The translations under genes were made by a program, and so were the position numbers. A DNA stretch of 64,000 nt. Source: Achromobacter sp. Marseille-Q4962 (GTDB taxonomy: Bacteria; Pseudomonadota; Gammaproteobacteria; Burkholderiales; Burkholderiaceae_B). Position 1 is the first letter of the stretch; every line of letters starts with the position of its first letter. Shown here piece by piece: positions 35,969 through 46,012 of this stretch. The DNA is taken from contig NZ_CALSFU010000002.1 in NCBI RefSeq assembly GCF_943737005.1, positions 1 to 64,000 of the forward strand, given 5' to 3'. The notes under the pieces were generated by a model that saw only the letters and a program-made list of their open reading frames with translations, was not told the DNA's origin and made no database searches.

Positions 35969-36919
35969 ATGGCAAACGAAAGCTTCATGATCTTCACGGG
36001 CACGGCCAACACCCGCCTGGCCGTGGACGTAGTCAACCACCTCGACATGTCCCTGGGCAAGATGACAGTGGGCCGCTTCTCCGATGGCGAGGTGATGGTC
36101 GAGATCAACGAGAACGTGCGCGGCAAGGACGTGTTCGTCCTGCAGCCCACCTGTGCGCCCACGAACGACAACCTGATGGAAATCATGGTCATGGTCGATG
36201 CCCTGCGCCGCGCCTCCGCCGGCCGCATCACCGCCGCGATTCCCTATTTCGGCTACGCCCGCCAGGACCGCCGCCCGCGCTCGGCGCGCGTGGCCATCTC
36301 GGCCAAGGTCGTGGCCAACATGCTGCAAGTGGCCGGCGTCGACCGCGTCCTCACCATGGACCTGCACGCCGATCAGATCCAGGGCTTCTTCGACATCCCC
36401 GTGGACAACATCTACGCGGGCCCCATCCTGCTGGGCGACATCTGGCGCCGCAACTTCTCGAACCTGGTCGTGGTGTCTCCGGACATCGGCGGCGTGGTCC
36501 GCGCCCGCGCCCTGGCCAAGCAGCTCGAAGCCGACCTGGCCATCATCGACAAGCGCCGCCCGCGCGCCAATGTGTCCGAAGTGATGAACATCATCGGCGA
36601 AGTCGACGGCCGCACCTGCATCATCATGGACGACATGGTCGATACCGCCGGCACGCTGTGCAAGGCCGCCCAGGCCCTGAAAGACCGCGGCGCCGGCGCC
36701 GTGTACGCCTATTGCACGCACCCCGTGCTGTCGGGCGGCGCCATCGACCGCATCGAAACCTCGGCGCTGGACGAACTGGTCGTGACCGACACCATCCCGC
36801 TGTCGGAGCAGGGTCAGGCCAGCGCCAAGATCCGCCAGTTGTCGTGCGCCGCGTTGCTGGGCGAAACCATTCTGCGCATTTCGAACGCGGAATCGGTGAG
36901 CTCGCTGTTCGTCGACTGA
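35969..36919 (+). CDS. prs: Ribose-phosphate pyrophosphokinase
   Basis: A 316-aa class I PRPP synthetase, making phosphoribosyl pyrophosphate from ribose-5-P and ATP for nucleotide, His and Trp synthesis. The N-terminal domain has [21 protein letters not shown] and [23 protein letters not shown] (flexible loop). The metal site is [24 protein letters not shown], and the PRPP loop is [14 protein letters not shown]. It has the normal length and lies between tRNA-Gln and rplY, a conserved order in betaproteobacteria. Confidence 0.97.
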   Translation: MANESFMIFTGTANTRLAVDVVNHLDMSLGKMTVGRFSDGEVMVEINENVRGKDVFVLQPTCAPTNDNLMEIMVMVDALRRASAGRITAAIPYFGYARQDRRPRSARVAISAKVVANMLQVAGVDRVLTMDLHADQIQGFFDIPVDNIYAGPILLGDIWRRNFSNLVVVSPDIGGVVRARALAKQLEADLAIIDKRRPRANVSEVMNIIGEVDGRTCIIMDDMVDTAGTLCKAAQALKDRGAGAVYAYCTHPVLSGGAIDRIETSALDELVVTDTIPLSEQGQASAKIRQLSCAALLGETILRISNAESVSSLFVD

Positions 36920-37037
36920 CGCACCGTTTTCCCGTGCCCCGCTGGTCGCGGCGGGACACGGACCCCGCGGCGCGCATGGTGCGCGCCGCGTCGTAACCGG
37001 CGATGCCCCGCATCGTCCAAGCAATCTGGAGTTTTCC

Positions 37038-37658
37038 ATGAAATTCAATGCCACTGCGCGTAGCGTCCAGGGTTCGAGTGCGAGCCGCCGCCTGCGCCGC
37101 GCGGGCCGCGTTCCCGCTATCGTTTATGGCGGCACGGCTGCCCCCCTGAACATCGAACTCGACCACAACGAGATCTACCACGCCCTGCGCAAGGAAGAGT
37201 TCCACGCCTCGATCCTGCAAATGCAGCTCGACGGCAAGGAGCAGCCCGTTCTGCTGCGTTCGGTTCAATGGCACGCCTACAAGCCGCAAGTCCTGCACGT
37301 GGACTTCCAGCGCGTGGACGCCAACCAGGCCCTGCACACCAAGGTGCCGCTGCACTTCATCAATGGCGAAAACTCGCCGGCCGTCAAGCTGGGCGGCGCC
37401 ATGATCAGCCACGTCCTGACCGAACTGGAAGTGACGTGCCTGCCCTCGGCCCTGCCCCAGTTCATCGAAGTGGACCTGGCCAACCTGCTGCCGGGCGCTT
37501 CGGTGCACCTGGCTGACATCAAGCTGCCCAAGGGCGTGACCTACGTCGCCCACGGCGGCGATGCCAACCCGCTGCTGGCCTCCGCCGTCGTCAAGGGCGG
37601 TGGCGCTGCCGCCGCCGACGAAGGCGATGCCGGCGAAGAAGCCGCTCCCGCCGCCTGA
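37038..37658 (+). CDS. rplY: 50S ribosomal protein L25/general stress protein Ctc
   Basis: A 206-aa long-form L25 (Ctc type) that binds 5S rRNA. The N-terminal L25 domain (residues about 5-92, beginning [30 protein letters not shown]) is followed by the C-terminal beta domain ([38 protein letters not shown]) and an acidic Ala/Glu-rich tail. A CTGGAG lies 8 bp before the ATG. It follows prs by 118 bp. Two hairpins after the stop mark the end of the transcription unit. Confidence 0.95.
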   Translation: MKFNATARSVQGSSASRRLRRAGRVPAIVYGGTAAPLNIELDHNEIYHALRKEEFHASILQMQLDGKEQPVLLRSVQWHAYKPQVLHVDFQRVDANQALHTKVPLHFINGENSPAVKLGGAMISHVLTELEVTCLPSALPQFIEVDLANLLPGASVHLADIKLPKGVTYVAHGGDANPLLASAVVKGGGAAAADEGDAGEEAAPAA

Positions 37659-37672
37659 CAGGCACGGCGACC

Positions 37673-37746
37673 AGGCCCCGGCTGAGCCGGGGCCTGCCGT
37701 ACCCGGCGCCAGACCCTGCCCGTGCCCGGCACGCGCAGGGTTTTTT
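37673..37746 (+). terminator. Double hairpin terminator after rplY
   Basis: The first hairpin is AGGCCCCGGC-TGA-GCCGGGGCCT (37673-37695). The second pairs ACCCTGC (37713) with GCAGGGT (37735-37741) and runs straight into TTTTTTCT, a standard intrinsic terminator. Confidence 0.88.
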
Positions 37747-37762
37747 CTTATCCGGCCATCCT

Positions 37763-38743
37763 TTAATCGTCGAGCGTGATGCCGGACTCCTTGACGATGG
37801 CTTGCCATTTCCGGCTTTCCTGCCGCAGCTCGCGTTCGAACCCGGCCGGATCGCTCCTGCCGGGGATGAATCCATTCTGCAGAAACGCCTTCTGGACGCC
37901 GGGGTCCGCCAGCGCCGCATTCAAGGCGCGCGACCAGCGCTGCATGACCTCTTGCGGCACGCCCCGGGGCGCGGCCAGCGCCCACCAGTTGCTCAGCACG
38001 ACGTCGGGAATTCCGGCCTCGCGCGTGGTGGGCACGTCCGGCATGCCGGCGAAACGCTCGGGCAACGCCACGGCCAGCGCCCGGATACGGTGCTGCGGCA
38101 CATACGCCGCGCCCACGCTGTAGCCGCCCAGGTAGAGCTGGACTTCGTTGGCGAGCAGGGCTTGGACGCCCGGCGCGGACCCCCGATACGGGATGTGCGT
38201 CATCTGTGCCTGCATCGCCCGCGTCAGCATATACGCCGACAGGTGCGGCGCGGTGCCCGTGCCAGGCGAACCATAGTTCAACTGGCCGGGATGAGCCTGG
38301 GCGTATTGCCTGAATTCCGCGTAGTTCGCGGCCGGCACGGCGGCGCTGACATAGATGAAGGAGGGCACGTCGGCCACCTTTCCGATCGGCTGCAGGTCTT
38401 TGAGCGGATCGAACCCCAGCTTGCGGTAGAGATATTGGTTGATGACGAAGTTGTTCGTCGCGCCCAGCACCAGCGTGTAGCCGTCCGGACTGGCGCGCGC
38501 GACTTCCTGCACGCCGATATTGCCGCCGGCGCCGCTGCGGTAATCCACGATCAGAGGCTGCCCCAGCGTCTTTTCCAGGAGGGGCTGCAACTGCCGCATG
38601 GCGATATCGCCCGCCGCGCCGGGCGCGTAGGGCAGCACGATGCGGACAGGCCGGTCAGGGTATTGCGCGGCGGCGGGCGACGCGCCGGGCGCGATCCAGG
38701 CCAGCGCCGCCGTAATGCCCAGCATGCATAGCTTGCGGTTCAT
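37763..38743 (-). CDS. Bug-family (TctC-like) tripartite tricarboxylate transporter receptor
   Basis: A 326-aa periplasmic solute-binding protein with a Sec signal peptide (MNRKLCMLGITAALAWIAPGASPAAAQ). The Bug-family start YPDRPVRIVLPYAPGAAGDIAMRQL is followed by PLIVDYRSGAGGNIGVQEVARASPDGYTLVLG and PEFxxPGxxxxGSPGTGT-type loops. Such receptors bind carboxylates or other small organics and are greatly expanded in Bordetella and relatives; most work without a nearby TctAB pair, as here. It is downstream of a metallo-hydrolase gene (73-bp gap) on the same strand, with a LysR gene divergent. The ligand is unknown. Confidence 0.92.
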   Translation of the reverse strand: MNRKLCMLGITAALAWIAPGASPAAAQYPDRPVRIVLPYAPGAAGDIAMRQLQPLLEKTLGQPLIVDYRSGAGGNIGVQEVARASPDGYTLVLGATNNFVINQYLYRKLGFDPLKDLQPIGKVADVPSFIYVSAAVPAANYAEFRQYAQAHPGQLNYGSPGTGTAPHLSAYMLTRAMQAQMTHIPYRGSAPGVQALLANEVQLYLGGYSVGAAYVPQHRIRALAVALPERFAGMPDVPTTREAGIPDVVLSNWWALAAPRGVPQEVMQRWSRALNAALADPGVQKAFLQNGFIPGRSDPAGFERELRQESRKWQAIVKESGITLDD

Positions 38744-38816
38744 CGTGGTTCCCCTTGTAAGCGCCCCCGGGCGCGGGGACTCGAATAATCGTTGCCGCCG
38801 CGAGGCGGCAGCCGGT

Positions 38817-39710
38817 CTACAGGTCGATGCGCATCAGGTCGTGGGCCAATCGCAGCGGCCCGGCATAGTGCCTGCGGATGTCCGACACGATGTCGTCCAT
38901 CAGGTGCGGCCCCATCAGTTCGACCGGAAGGTGTTTCGCGGCAGCGCGCTTGAGCACCGGACTGCACGAATCGAAATGGCCGAAATGCGTGGCGACCAGG
39001 CTCTTCACACCCGCCTCGCGCGCGATTTTGCCCAGGTCGGCAGGGCTGGTGTGCGCATAGGTGCCCACGCCGGTCTTGGCGCGGTGGGCGATGAAAGATT
39101 CCGGAAACGTGCATTCGTGGATCAGCAGGTCCGCGTTCCGCGCCAGGCCGACCATGGACGGACAGGGCGCCGTGTCGCCGCTGAAAGCGACGACCCTGCC
39201 CTCAGCTTCGATGCGTACGCCGAAGCATTCGCAGATCTCGCGGGGAATGTGCTCAACCCAGTCCACGCTGATGCGCACGTCGCCGTCCTCGTACACCGTG
39301 CCCGGCGCCACCTCGCGCACTTCAGGCCGGACCGCTTCGATGTTCCGCTGCCGCGCCGGGTAGGAACTGCGCGCCTGGAAATCCGCGTGGAAAGCGCCAT
39401 TCTCGAACAGGTGGTCAACGAAGTTCCGCGTGCCGCGCGGCCCCAGCAACAAGGGGCTGCCCGTCTTGTTCAGCATCCAGCTCGAAATCACGAAGTAGGG
39501 ATAGTCGCAGATATGGTCGTGGTGCAGGTGCGTCAGGAACACAAAGCCGACATCGGCGGGATTGACGTTCGCGCGCACCATCTGGCGCGTGGCGCCTTCG
39601 CCGCAATCGAACAGATAGTGCCTGCCGTTTTCCAGCGTCAGCAGAATGGCGGACTGGCCGCGGTCCGGGTCCGGCAGCGCCGCGCCGGTGCCCAGCATGG
39701 TGATTTTCAT
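38817..39710 (-). CDS. Metallo-beta-lactamase-fold hydrolase (RNase Z-like)
   Basis: A 297-aa MBL-fold enzyme beginning MKITMLGTGAALPDPDRGQSA, the N-terminus common to RNase Z and arylsulfatase-like MBLs. The metal motif is complete: HLHHDH at residues 61-66. Later motifs are AFSGDTAPC, LLIHECTFPE and VATHFGHFDS. No RNase Z exosite arm is evident, so a small-molecule esterase or sulfatase-like hydrolase is more likely than tRNA processing. It probably forms a unit with the Bug receptor and is divergent from a LysR gene. Confidence 0.85.
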   Translation of the reverse strand: MKITMLGTGAALPDPDRGQSAILLTLENGRHYLFDCGEGATRQMVRANVNPADVGFVFLTHLHHDHICDYPYFVISSWMLNKTGSPLLLGPRGTRNFVDHLFENGAFHADFQARSSYPARQRNIEAVRPEVREVAPGTVYEDGDVRISVDWVEHIPREICECFGVRIEAEGRVVAFSGDTAPCPSMVGLARNADLLIHECTFPESFIAHRAKTGVGTYAHTSPADLGKIAREAGVKSLVATHFGHFDSCSPVLKRAAAKHLPVELMGPHLMDDIVSDIRRHYAGPLRLAHDLMRIDL

Positions 39711-39830
39711 GGCTTTCCCCTCATGTCCGTTTCAGGTGGGGTTTCGGGTCGTGGTTCCGCATCGGGAAAGCCCAGTGTAGGCAGCCGTGATATGCCGAGA
39801 AATCGAAAACTATAATCAAGTGAAAACCAA

Positions 39831-40808
39831 ATGGAATCACCTGTCATGGCTTCCGACGTCCGCCTCCCCAGCGCCAGCGAGATCCGCGCGCGCCTGCGCA
39901 TCCGGCACCTGGACCTGCTGCGGGCGCTGGACTCCACCCGCAGCGTGCACAAGGCCGCGGCGCAGATGGGCATGACCCAGCCGGCGGCCAGCAAGCTGCT
40001 GGCCGAGCTGGAAGCCACCTTCGGCGTGCCGCTCTTCGCGCGGTCGAGGCGGGGCGTGACGCCCACCCGCTATGGCCTGGCGCTGGCGCACAAGGCCGGC
40101 CTGCTGCTGGCCGACCTGGACGGCGCGCGCGTCGAGCTCGAAGCCATGACCCGCGGCGCCTCGGGCCGGGTGCGCGCCGGCGTGCTGCAGGTCGTGCTGC
40201 CCGTACTGATTCCCGAGGCGCTGGCGCAACTGCGCAAAGAGGCGGCGGGCGTCACCGTCATGCTGCAGGAGGGTTCGTACGACGTGCTGCTCAACGGGCT
40301 GGCGCGCGGCGAACTGGACTGCGTCATCGGCCGGCTGATGACGGGCGCGGCCCAGCGGACGTTCCGCACCGAAATCCTGTACGAAGAACCCATCCGCGTC
40401 GTCGCCCGCATCGGGCATCCGCTGATGCGCTCCTCGCGCGTGAACGCCGCCACGCTCGCGCGCCAGTCCTGGATCCTGCCGCCGCCCGAGGCCCCGCTGC
40501 GCGCGCGCATCGACGCCTACTTCGCCGAGCAGAACGCGCCCCTCATCGACCCCGTCGTCGAATCGGTGAGCCTGCTGGCCAACGAGGTGCTGCTGCGCCA
40601 GTCCAACGTGCTGGCGGCCATGCCGCGCGGCGTCGCGCTGCACTACGCCAGGCTGGGCGTGCTGGGCATTCTCAAGTTCCAGCCCGACTGGTCCCTGCCT
40701 CCGGTCGGCGTGGTTACCCGGGCGGACGCCGAGATTTTCCCCGCGCTGCAGGTGTTCCTGGAGGCCGTGTGCGGCCAGGCGCGCGCGCTGCGCCTGGCCG
40801 CACAGTAA
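39831..40808 (+). CDS. LysR-family transcriptional regulator (GbpR/PcaQ-like)
   Basis: A 325-aa LysR-type regulator. The HTH region ([59 protein letters not shown]) is of the GbpR/galactose-binding-regulator subgroup, then a substrate-binding domain. Met 39831 and Met 39846 are both possible starts; neither has a good Shine-Dalgarno sequence. A TATAAT at 39811-39816 would place the transcript start only a few bases before 39831. It is divergent from the metallo-hydrolase/Bug receptor pair, which it probably regulates. Confidence 0.88.
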   Translation: MESPVMASDVRLPSASEIRARLRIRHLDLLRALDSTRSVHKAAAQMGMTQPAASKLLAELEATFGVPLFARSRRGVTPTRYGLALAHKAGLLLADLDGARVELEAMTRGASGRVRAGVLQVVLPVLIPEALAQLRKEAAGVTVMLQEGSYDVLLNGLARGELDCVIGRLMTGAAQRTFRTEILYEEPIRVVARIGHPLMRSSRVNAATLARQSWILPPPEAPLRARIDAYFAEQNAPLIDPVVESVSLLANEVLLRQSNVLAAMPRGVALHYARLGVLGILKFQPDWSLPPVGVVTRADAEIFPALQVFLEAVCGQARALRLAAQ

Positions 40809-40948
40809 CCGGACCGGCGCGCATCGGCATGGGCGCGGTCCCGGAGACAGGGCCGTCCCAAGACAAAAACCAGAAAGGTCCTCGCGCGGGCAGTCCCAAG
40901 CCGCAGGCGCAGCGTGGGGACGGGATTTTTTGGTTTAATCGCCCCATC

Positions 40949-41548
40949 ATGCCTACACCCATACGTCTCATTGTCGGCCTGGGCAACCCCGGCCCCGATT
41001 ACGAAACCACCCGCCACAACGCGGGCTTCTGGCTGGCCGATCACGTGGCCGACGACCTGCGCGCCTCCTTCGCCATGGAAAAATCCTTCTTCGGCATGGT
41101 CGCCAAGGCGCGCCTGGGCGCGGACAACGTGCTGCTGCTCAAGCCGGCCACCTACATGAACCGCTCCGGACAGGCCGTGGGCGCGCTCGCGCGCTTCTAC
41201 AAGCTCGCGCCCGAGCAGGTCCTGGTGCTGCACGACGAACTCGACCTCCTGCCCGGCCAGGTCAAGCTCAAACAGGGCGGCGGGCACGCCGGCCACAACG
41301 GCCTCAAGGACATACAGGCCGCGCTGGGCAGCCCCAATTTCTGGCGCCTGCGCATCGGCATCGGCCATCCCCGCACCCTGGGGCTGGCCCAGCCCGTGGC
41401 GGACTTCGTCCTGCACCAGCCCCGGCGCGAAGAACAAAAGGAAATCGAAGCCGTCATCGACCGTTGCCGCGCCCTCATGCCGGCCTTGCTCGCGGGCGAT
41501 TTCGCGCTGGCCACGCGCCAATTGCACAGCGGCAACGAGGCCGGATGA
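40949..41548 (+). CDS. pth: Peptidyl-tRNA hydrolase
   Basis: A 199-aa Pth enzyme that frees tRNA from prematurely released peptidyl-tRNA. Motifs are [25 protein letters not shown] (catalytic His and neighbouring Asn), [22 protein letters not shown] (Asp) and [13 protein letters not shown]. The open frame extends upstream to 40769, but the ATG at 40949 gives the family N-terminus. The T-run and GTTTAAT just upstream may carry its promoter. It ends in an ATGA overlap with the next gene. Confidence 0.96.
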   Translation: MPTPIRLIVGLGNPGPDYETTRHNAGFWLADHVADDLRASFAMEKSFFGMVAKARLGADNVLLLKPATYMNRSGQAVGALARFYKLAPEQVLVLHDELDLLPGQVKLKQGGGHAGHNGLKDIQAALGSPNFWRLRIGIGHPRTLGLAQPVADFVLHQPRREEQKEIEAVIDRCRALMPALLAGDFALATRQLHSGNEAG

Positions 41549-42306
41549 ACCCGCCGCCCCGCCCGCGCTTTCGCAGCGAATTCATGGACTTCCTGCGGTT
41601 CATCCGCAGACCGGCTCCGCTGCGCCGCCTGCCCGGCCGGCTGCGCGGCGGCGGCATCGCGGCCGACGCCTGGCCCGGCACCGGACCGCGGCGCCTGCTG
41701 GCCTGGGCCGCCTTCCTCTGGGCATTGAACCTTTTCGCGCTCGGCCCGCTCGCCGTGGCCGCCGCCGGCGTCGGCGGCGCCACCCACAGGCTGGACCTGA
41801 ACAACATCCCCGTGCTTGCCGCCATTCTCTGGGCCCCGCTCGTCGAGGAAATGCTGTTCCGCTACGGCCTGCGCCGTCCCTTGCAGGCCCTGTGGCTGTG
41901 CCCGGCCATCGTGCCGGCGCTGATATGGGGGCCGCGGCTCTGGACCGGCCTGCTGCTGGCCGCTCTCCTGCTGCTCGCCGCCTGGGGCGTGCGGCAGCGC
42001 CCCCAAGCGCTCGCCGGCTGGAACACCGCCTGGCGGCGCTACTACCTGCGCCGCTTCGGCCTGGTCTTCCACCTCGTCGCGCTCGCCTTCGCCGGCATGC
42101 ACCTGGGCAATTTCGTTCTGCACCAGACCCCTTACTGGCTGCTGCCCCTGCTCGTGCTGCCGCAATGGGTGACGGGTCTGGTCCTGGGCTGGATGCGCGT
42201 ACGCCGCGGCATCGGCGCCGCCGTCCTCCTGCATGCGCTCTTCAACGCCGGCCCCATCCTGGTGATCTGGGCCATCATGCGCTGGGTGCCCTCGGCCGCC
42301 GCCTGA
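41545..42306 (+). CDS. CPBP-family intramembrane metalloprotease
   Basis: A 253-aa membrane protein with several hydrophobic segments. The CPBP/CAAX-protease motifs are [10 protein letters not shown] (EExxxR) in the first conserved segment and later Phe/His-containing FAGMHLGN and [10 protein letters not shown] (HxxxN). The family is linked to prenyl-protein processing in eukaryotes and to bacteriocin self-immunity in bacteria; here no such partner is near. It overlaps pth by four bases (ATGA), so it is translated with it. Function in this organism is unknown. Confidence 0.8.
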   Translation: MNPPPRPRFRSEFMDFLRFIRRPAPLRRLPGRLRGGGIAADAWPGTGPRRLLAWAAFLWALNLFALGPLAVAAAGVGGATHRLDLNNIPVLAAILWAPLVEEMLFRYGLRRPLQALWLCPAIVPALIWGPRLWTGLLLAALLLLAAWGVRQRPQALAGWNTAWRRYYLRRFGLVFHLVALAFAGMHLGNFVLHQTPYWLLPLLVLPQWVTGLVLGWMRVRRGIGAAVLLHALFNAGPILVIWAIMRWVPSAAA

Positions 42307-42371
42307 GGGCGGGGAGGGCGACGCGGTAAACTTACGCATCAACGATCAAACCATAATCACACAGGATTCCC

Positions 42372-43463
42372 ATGGCTCTGCAATGCGGCATCGTCGGCCT
42401 GCCCAATGTCGGCAAATCGACGCTCTTCAACGCCCTGACCCGCGCCGGCATCGCCGCCGAAAACTACCCGTTCTGCACCATCGAACCCAACGTCGGCGTG
42501 GTCGAAGTGCCCGACCCCCGCCTGCAGAAGCTGGCCGAGATCGTCAAGCCCGAGCGCATCCTCCCGGCCACCGTTGAATTCGTGGACATCGCCGGCCTGG
42601 TCGCCGGCGCCAGCAAGGGCGAAGGCCTGGGCAATCAGTTCCTCTCCCACATCCGCGAAACCGACGCTATCGTCAACGTCGTGCGCTGCTTCGAAGACCC
42701 CAACGTGGTTCACGTGGCGGGCAAGGTCGACCCCATCGCCGACATCGAAGTCATCGAAACCGAGCTCGCGCTCGCCGACCTGCAGACCGCCGAGAAGGCT
42801 CTGCAGCGCCACCTCAAGACCGCGCGCTCCGGCGACAAGGAATCGCAGCGCATCGTCGCCGTGCTTGAGAAGTGCGTGGCCCACCTGAACGAAGCCAAGC
42901 CCATCCGCACCCTGGGCCTGTCGCCCGAGGAAATGGCCGACATCGCCCAGCTCTGCTTCATTACCGCCAAGCCCGCCATGTACGTGGGCAACGTCGCCGA
43001 CGACGGCTTCGCCAATAACCCGCTGCTCGACCGCCTCACCGAATTCGCCGAAGCGCGCAAGGCGCCCGTGGTCGCCATCTGCGCCGCCATCGAATCCGAA
43101 ATCGTCGACCTCGACGACGCCGACCGCCAGGCATTCCTCGCCGACATGGGCATGGAAGAACCCGGCCTCAACCGCCTCATCCGCGCCGCCTTCAAGCTGC
43201 TCGGCCTGCAGACCTACTTCACCGCCGGCGTCAAGGAAGTGCGCGCCTGGACAATCCCCATCGGCGCTACCGCCCCGCAGGCCGCCGGCGTCATCCACAC
43301 CGACTTCGAACGCGGCTTCATCCGCGCCCAGACCATCTCCTACGACGACTACATCGCCTACAAGGGCGAACAAGGCGCCAAGGAGGCGGGCAAGATGCGC
43401 GCGGAAGGGAAGGAGTATGTGGTGCAGGATGGGGATGTGATGAATTTCTTGTTTAACGTCTGA
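42372..43463 (+). CDS. ychF: Redox-regulated P-loop ATPase YchF (OLA1 family)
   Basis: A 363-aa Obg-like ATPase. The P-loop [18 protein letters not shown] lies at residues 8-25, followed by [22 protein letters not shown] (G3 and the Gly-rich region). The G4 element is replaced by [11 protein letters not shown] (NVAD), which gives ATP preference. A coiled-coil insertion and the C-terminal TGS-like domain ([15 protein letters not shown]...[13 protein letters not shown]) end the protein. It binds the ribosome and is involved in stress responses. Normal length; 65 bp after the CPBP gene. Confidence 0.96.
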   Translation: MALQCGIVGLPNVGKSTLFNALTRAGIAAENYPFCTIEPNVGVVEVPDPRLQKLAEIVKPERILPATVEFVDIAGLVAGASKGEGLGNQFLSHIRETDAIVNVVRCFEDPNVVHVAGKVDPIADIEVIETELALADLQTAEKALQRHLKTARSGDKESQRIVAVLEKCVAHLNEAKPIRTLGLSPEEMADIAQLCFITAKPAMYVGNVADDGFANNPLLDRLTEFAEARKAPVVAICAAIESEIVDLDDADRQAFLADMGMEEPGLNRLIRAAFKLLGLQTYFTAGVKEVRAWTIPIGATAPQAAGVIHTDFERGFIRAQTISYDDYIAYKGEQGAKEAGKMRAEGKEYVVQDGDVMNFLFNV

Positions 43464-43527
43464 CCAGGCGCTTCCCGTCCCGGGGGCCTCGCGTCAAAGC
43501 GCCGGGGTTCCCGAAACGCCGCCATCT

Positions 43528-43550
43528 CCCCGGGGGCGCCCCGGGGTTTT
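43528..43550 (+). terminator. Rho-independent terminator after ychF
   Basis: CCCCGGGG-GCG-CCCCGGGG is a perfect 8-bp stem followed by TTTT, 65 bp after the ychF stop. Confidence 0.85.
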
Positions 43551-43763
43551 GCATTGGGGCGACGCGATTGCTTCGCGGCGCTGGCCGCGCCGGTGCCGGC
43601 GGACCCGGCGGGTCGAGCTGCGCGCCCGATGCGGGGCGGCGGGGCACTACCCATTTCCGCGGCAGTCGGGCTACAGTTCGCTGTCATGCGGAAGGCGGAA
43701 AACGGGCAAGGGTGGCGCGCGTTTCGTCTTCCTTTTCATCAGATCCGCTTTATCGAGAAATTC
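43551..43763. other. Gap between ychF terminator and methyltransferase gene
   Basis: No convincing gene. An in-frame extension of the next gene begins here (ATG at 43686) but its translation is not methyltransferase-like. Base composition drops in G+C toward 43740. Confidence 0.5.
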
Positions 43764-44615
43764 ATGATTTCCATTGATATCGGCTGCGGCCGCAAGAAGA
43801 TGGCCGGTTCGGTCGGCATCGATTTCTCGCCCATGAGCGATGCCGACGTGGTGCTGGACCTGAACCGGGAAAAATTTCCGTTCGAGGATAACAGCGTCGA
43901 TTTCGCGTTTTCCTCGCATGCCCTGGAGCACCTGACGCTGGACGGATTCTTCAACGTCATGTCAGAGGTGTACCGCGTATTGAAGCCGGAGGGGCAGTTC
44001 AAGATCGTGGTGCCGTACTTCACGACGACGATCAATTATGCCAATCCGTTCCATAACAACCAGATCTGTTTCAACGAGCATACGTTCCGCTTTTTTTCCT
44101 CCGACGCGGAGACGGACGCGCTGCCCAAGTACCAGTACGAAACGCCCAGTTGCCGGCAATGGGGGTTGCGTTATTCCGCCAACAGCGAACTGGGCATCGA
44201 GTTCCGGACGCGCAAGATCGGCTTTTTCTATTTTCCGGAGTATCGCGATCTCGACGAGAAGTCCCGGTTTCTCGCGCGTTCCACGAGCACCAATGTGGTG
44301 GATCAGATCATTTATACGCTCGAGCCGGTGAAACCCTGTCCGATACGCCCGGAAACCGGGCCGGTCGCTTCGGGCGACGATCCTCACGTTTTCGTCGGCA
44401 AGCAGCTCGAATATTTGAAAGAACAGGTCCGCCATCTCGAGGCGCGGGGTGTTTCCGCTCCCGACGTGGCCGTGGCGCGGGAGTATGCCGAGAACACGGT
44501 GCGACAAGGCGATCTGTATGCGGTCGGCGGCATTCTGTCTCCCGTCAATTTCTTCGTATTCGAAATGGACGACCACATCCAGCGCATGCGCCGGCTGATC
44601 GATACGCTGTCCTGA
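43764..44615 (+). CDS. Class I SAM-dependent methyltransferase
   Basis: A 283-aa methyltransferase. MISIDIGCGRKKMAGSVGIDF is motif I with the SAM-binding Gly-rich loop right at the N-terminus. Then come ADVVLDLNREKFPFEDNSVDFAFSSHALEHL (motifs II-III) and YRVLKPEGQFKIVVPYF (motif IV/V). The C-terminal third (after FVGKQLEYLKEQVRHLE) is predicted helical and not recognised. ATG 43764 has GAGAAA upstream. A/T content is higher than in neighbouring genes and the IS element is close, which suggests acquisition by transfer. The form is common among surface-polysaccharide methyltransferases; the substrate is unknown. Confidence 0.78.
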   Translation: MISIDIGCGRKKMAGSVGIDFSPMSDADVVLDLNREKFPFEDNSVDFAFSSHALEHLTLDGFFNVMSEVYRVLKPEGQFKIVVPYFTTTINYANPFHNNQICFNEHTFRFFSSDAETDALPKYQYETPSCRQWGLRYSANSELGIEFRTRKIGFFYFPEYRDLDEKSRFLARSTSTNVVDQIIYTLEPVKPCPIRPETGPVASGDDPHVFVGKQLEYLKEQVRHLEARGVSAPDVAVAREYAENTVRQGDLYAVGGILSPVNFFVFEMDDHIQRMRRLIDTLS

Positions 44616-45162
44616 ACCGCCCGGCCTTGGGCCGCGGCACTTCCGCATGCTGTGGCGGTACCAGGCTTCCATACCACCCGGCGCCCGCTGGTGCGATATC
44701 CGGGCGGCCGTGTCACAGAACCCGGACGGGTCAAGAACTCCTAACGTCGCCCTGGCGGGGCGATTGACGAGCCGCTTTGCCGGGCCTGGAATTCCCGTCA
44801 ACACGGCTCCTCTCGATGACCCTGCTTCGGCGGGGAAGCTGCTGAGGGTTTTTGGTTGTCTGCAGATGCGTTTTCATTTTCGCCGGCCAACATCGACCGC
44901 GGGTTGACGTTGCCCAGCAGGTGGAGGGTGATCTTCAGCGACAGGAAGCGACGCATGCAGGCGGGTCAGATTCAAACCGGCTGACCCGTTGCGGTTCGGC
45001 AGCCAATGGCATCCTGTTCGACTTGGCGTATGCCGCTGAATAGCGTTGACAGCGTTCCGAAGTCCCATGCTTCGCATGCCACCCCGGTCGCCAGGGGAAG
45101 ACCGCATTTGGCCGGTTGTGGCGCGCGAATGCTTCCTGGGGCCGCCCAATCAGCCGGGCGTG
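44616..45162. other. Non-coding or degraded region left of the IS element
   Basis: 547 bp with only short overlapping open frames on both strands and no recognisable domain. A minus-strand frame stays open across the IS insertion point if the element and one target copy are removed. It could be a decayed gene, but chance is not excluded in such GC-rich DNA. Confidence 0.4.
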
Positions 45163-45190
45163 TGTAATGACCCAGCAGAACCTGCTCAGG

Positions 45191-46012
45191 TTAAGCGGCT
45201 AATGCAAATGCCTCAGCCGGGGTCTTCATGCCGAGCGCCTGGTGCGGTCGTCGGTCGTTGTAAAAGCGTATCCAGTCGCCGATCACGCGGCTGGCATGCT
45301 GGATCGTCTCGAAGCGATGCCGATGTACACACTGCTCTTTGAGCGTGCGGATCACGCGCTCGACCATACCGTTTTGCTGAGGGCAATGCGGCGTGATGAA
45401 CTCCTGGCGCAATCCATAGCCGCGTACCAGTGCGGTGTAGCTGCGCGACGTGAACACCAGCCCATTATCCGAGCGCAACAGGAACGGCATCGGCACGCGA
45501 CCCAACGTCCCGAAGCGGGCAATCAAGGCATGTTCCAGGGCGCTGCCCGCGGTGCAGGCCTTGCCGCTGCGAGATAGGTGCCAGCCTAAGAGTTCGCGCG
45601 TATGGCAGTCGATCACCAGCGCCAGCGTTGCCCAACCGTCCCGGCCAGCCCACACCCGGCACATATCCGTGGACCAGCGCTCGTTCGGCATCGTTGCCAC
45701 CGATGGCAGGGCCTGGATCCGGGGCCTGAACCCGATCGGCCGCTTACGAACCTGCCAGCCCATCAACTGGAACACGCGTTGCACGGTGTTCTTGTTGAAC
45801 CCCAGCAGATGCGCCACCGTCCGGTACCCAAACGACGGCGATTCCTCGATCATTGCCTTGATCGGCACGGCGAACTTGGGATCGACCTTGGGCGCGGACT
45901 TCACCGGCTTGTAGTACACCGTGCGGCGCGGCACACCGAACCAGCGACACAGCTTGGCGATCGAGACGGTGATACCGTCGGCTTGCAGTCCCTGGCGGAT
46001 CGTCTCGATCAC
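45191..46012 (-). CDS. IS3-family transposase OrfB (DDE integrase catalytic domain)
   Basis: A 273-aa catalytic half of the transposase. The N-terminal HTH_21-like segment (IAKLCRWFGVPRRTVYYKP) precedes the rve integrase core with Asp116 (ERWSTDMCRVW), Asp182 (LLRSDNGLVF) and Glu218 (QQNGMVERVIRTLKEQ), a DD(35)E triad. The C-terminus FYNDRRPHQALGMKTPAEAF is typical. GTG start 46012 overlaps the orfA stop (GTGA). The frame is -1 relative to orfA, so an OrfAB fusion by frameshifting is likely the active transposase. The gene looks intact. Confidence 0.95.
   Translation of the reverse strand: MIETIRQGLQADGITVSIAKLCRWFGVPRRTVYYKPVKSAPKVDPKFAVPIKAMIEESPSFGYRTVAHLLGFNKNTVQRVFQLMGWQVRKRPIGFRPRIQALPSVATMPNERWSTDMCRVWAGRDGWATLALVIDCHTRELLGWHLSRSGKACTAGSALEHALIARFGTLGRVPMPFLLRSDNGLVFTSRSYTALVRGYGLRQEFITPHCPQQNGMVERVIRTLKEQCVHRHRFETIQHASRVIGDWIRFYNDRRPHQALGMKTPAEAFALAA

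Noticed and set aside
38817-39710. RNase Z (tRNA 3' processing)
   Set aside because: The N-terminus and HxHxDH fit, but no flexible exosite arm is visible, and the setting is a transporter/LysR module.
40891-40930. Terminator between the second LysR gene and pth
   Set aside because: A T-run is present but the GTCCC/GGGAC stem is weak and interrupted; not strong enough to list.
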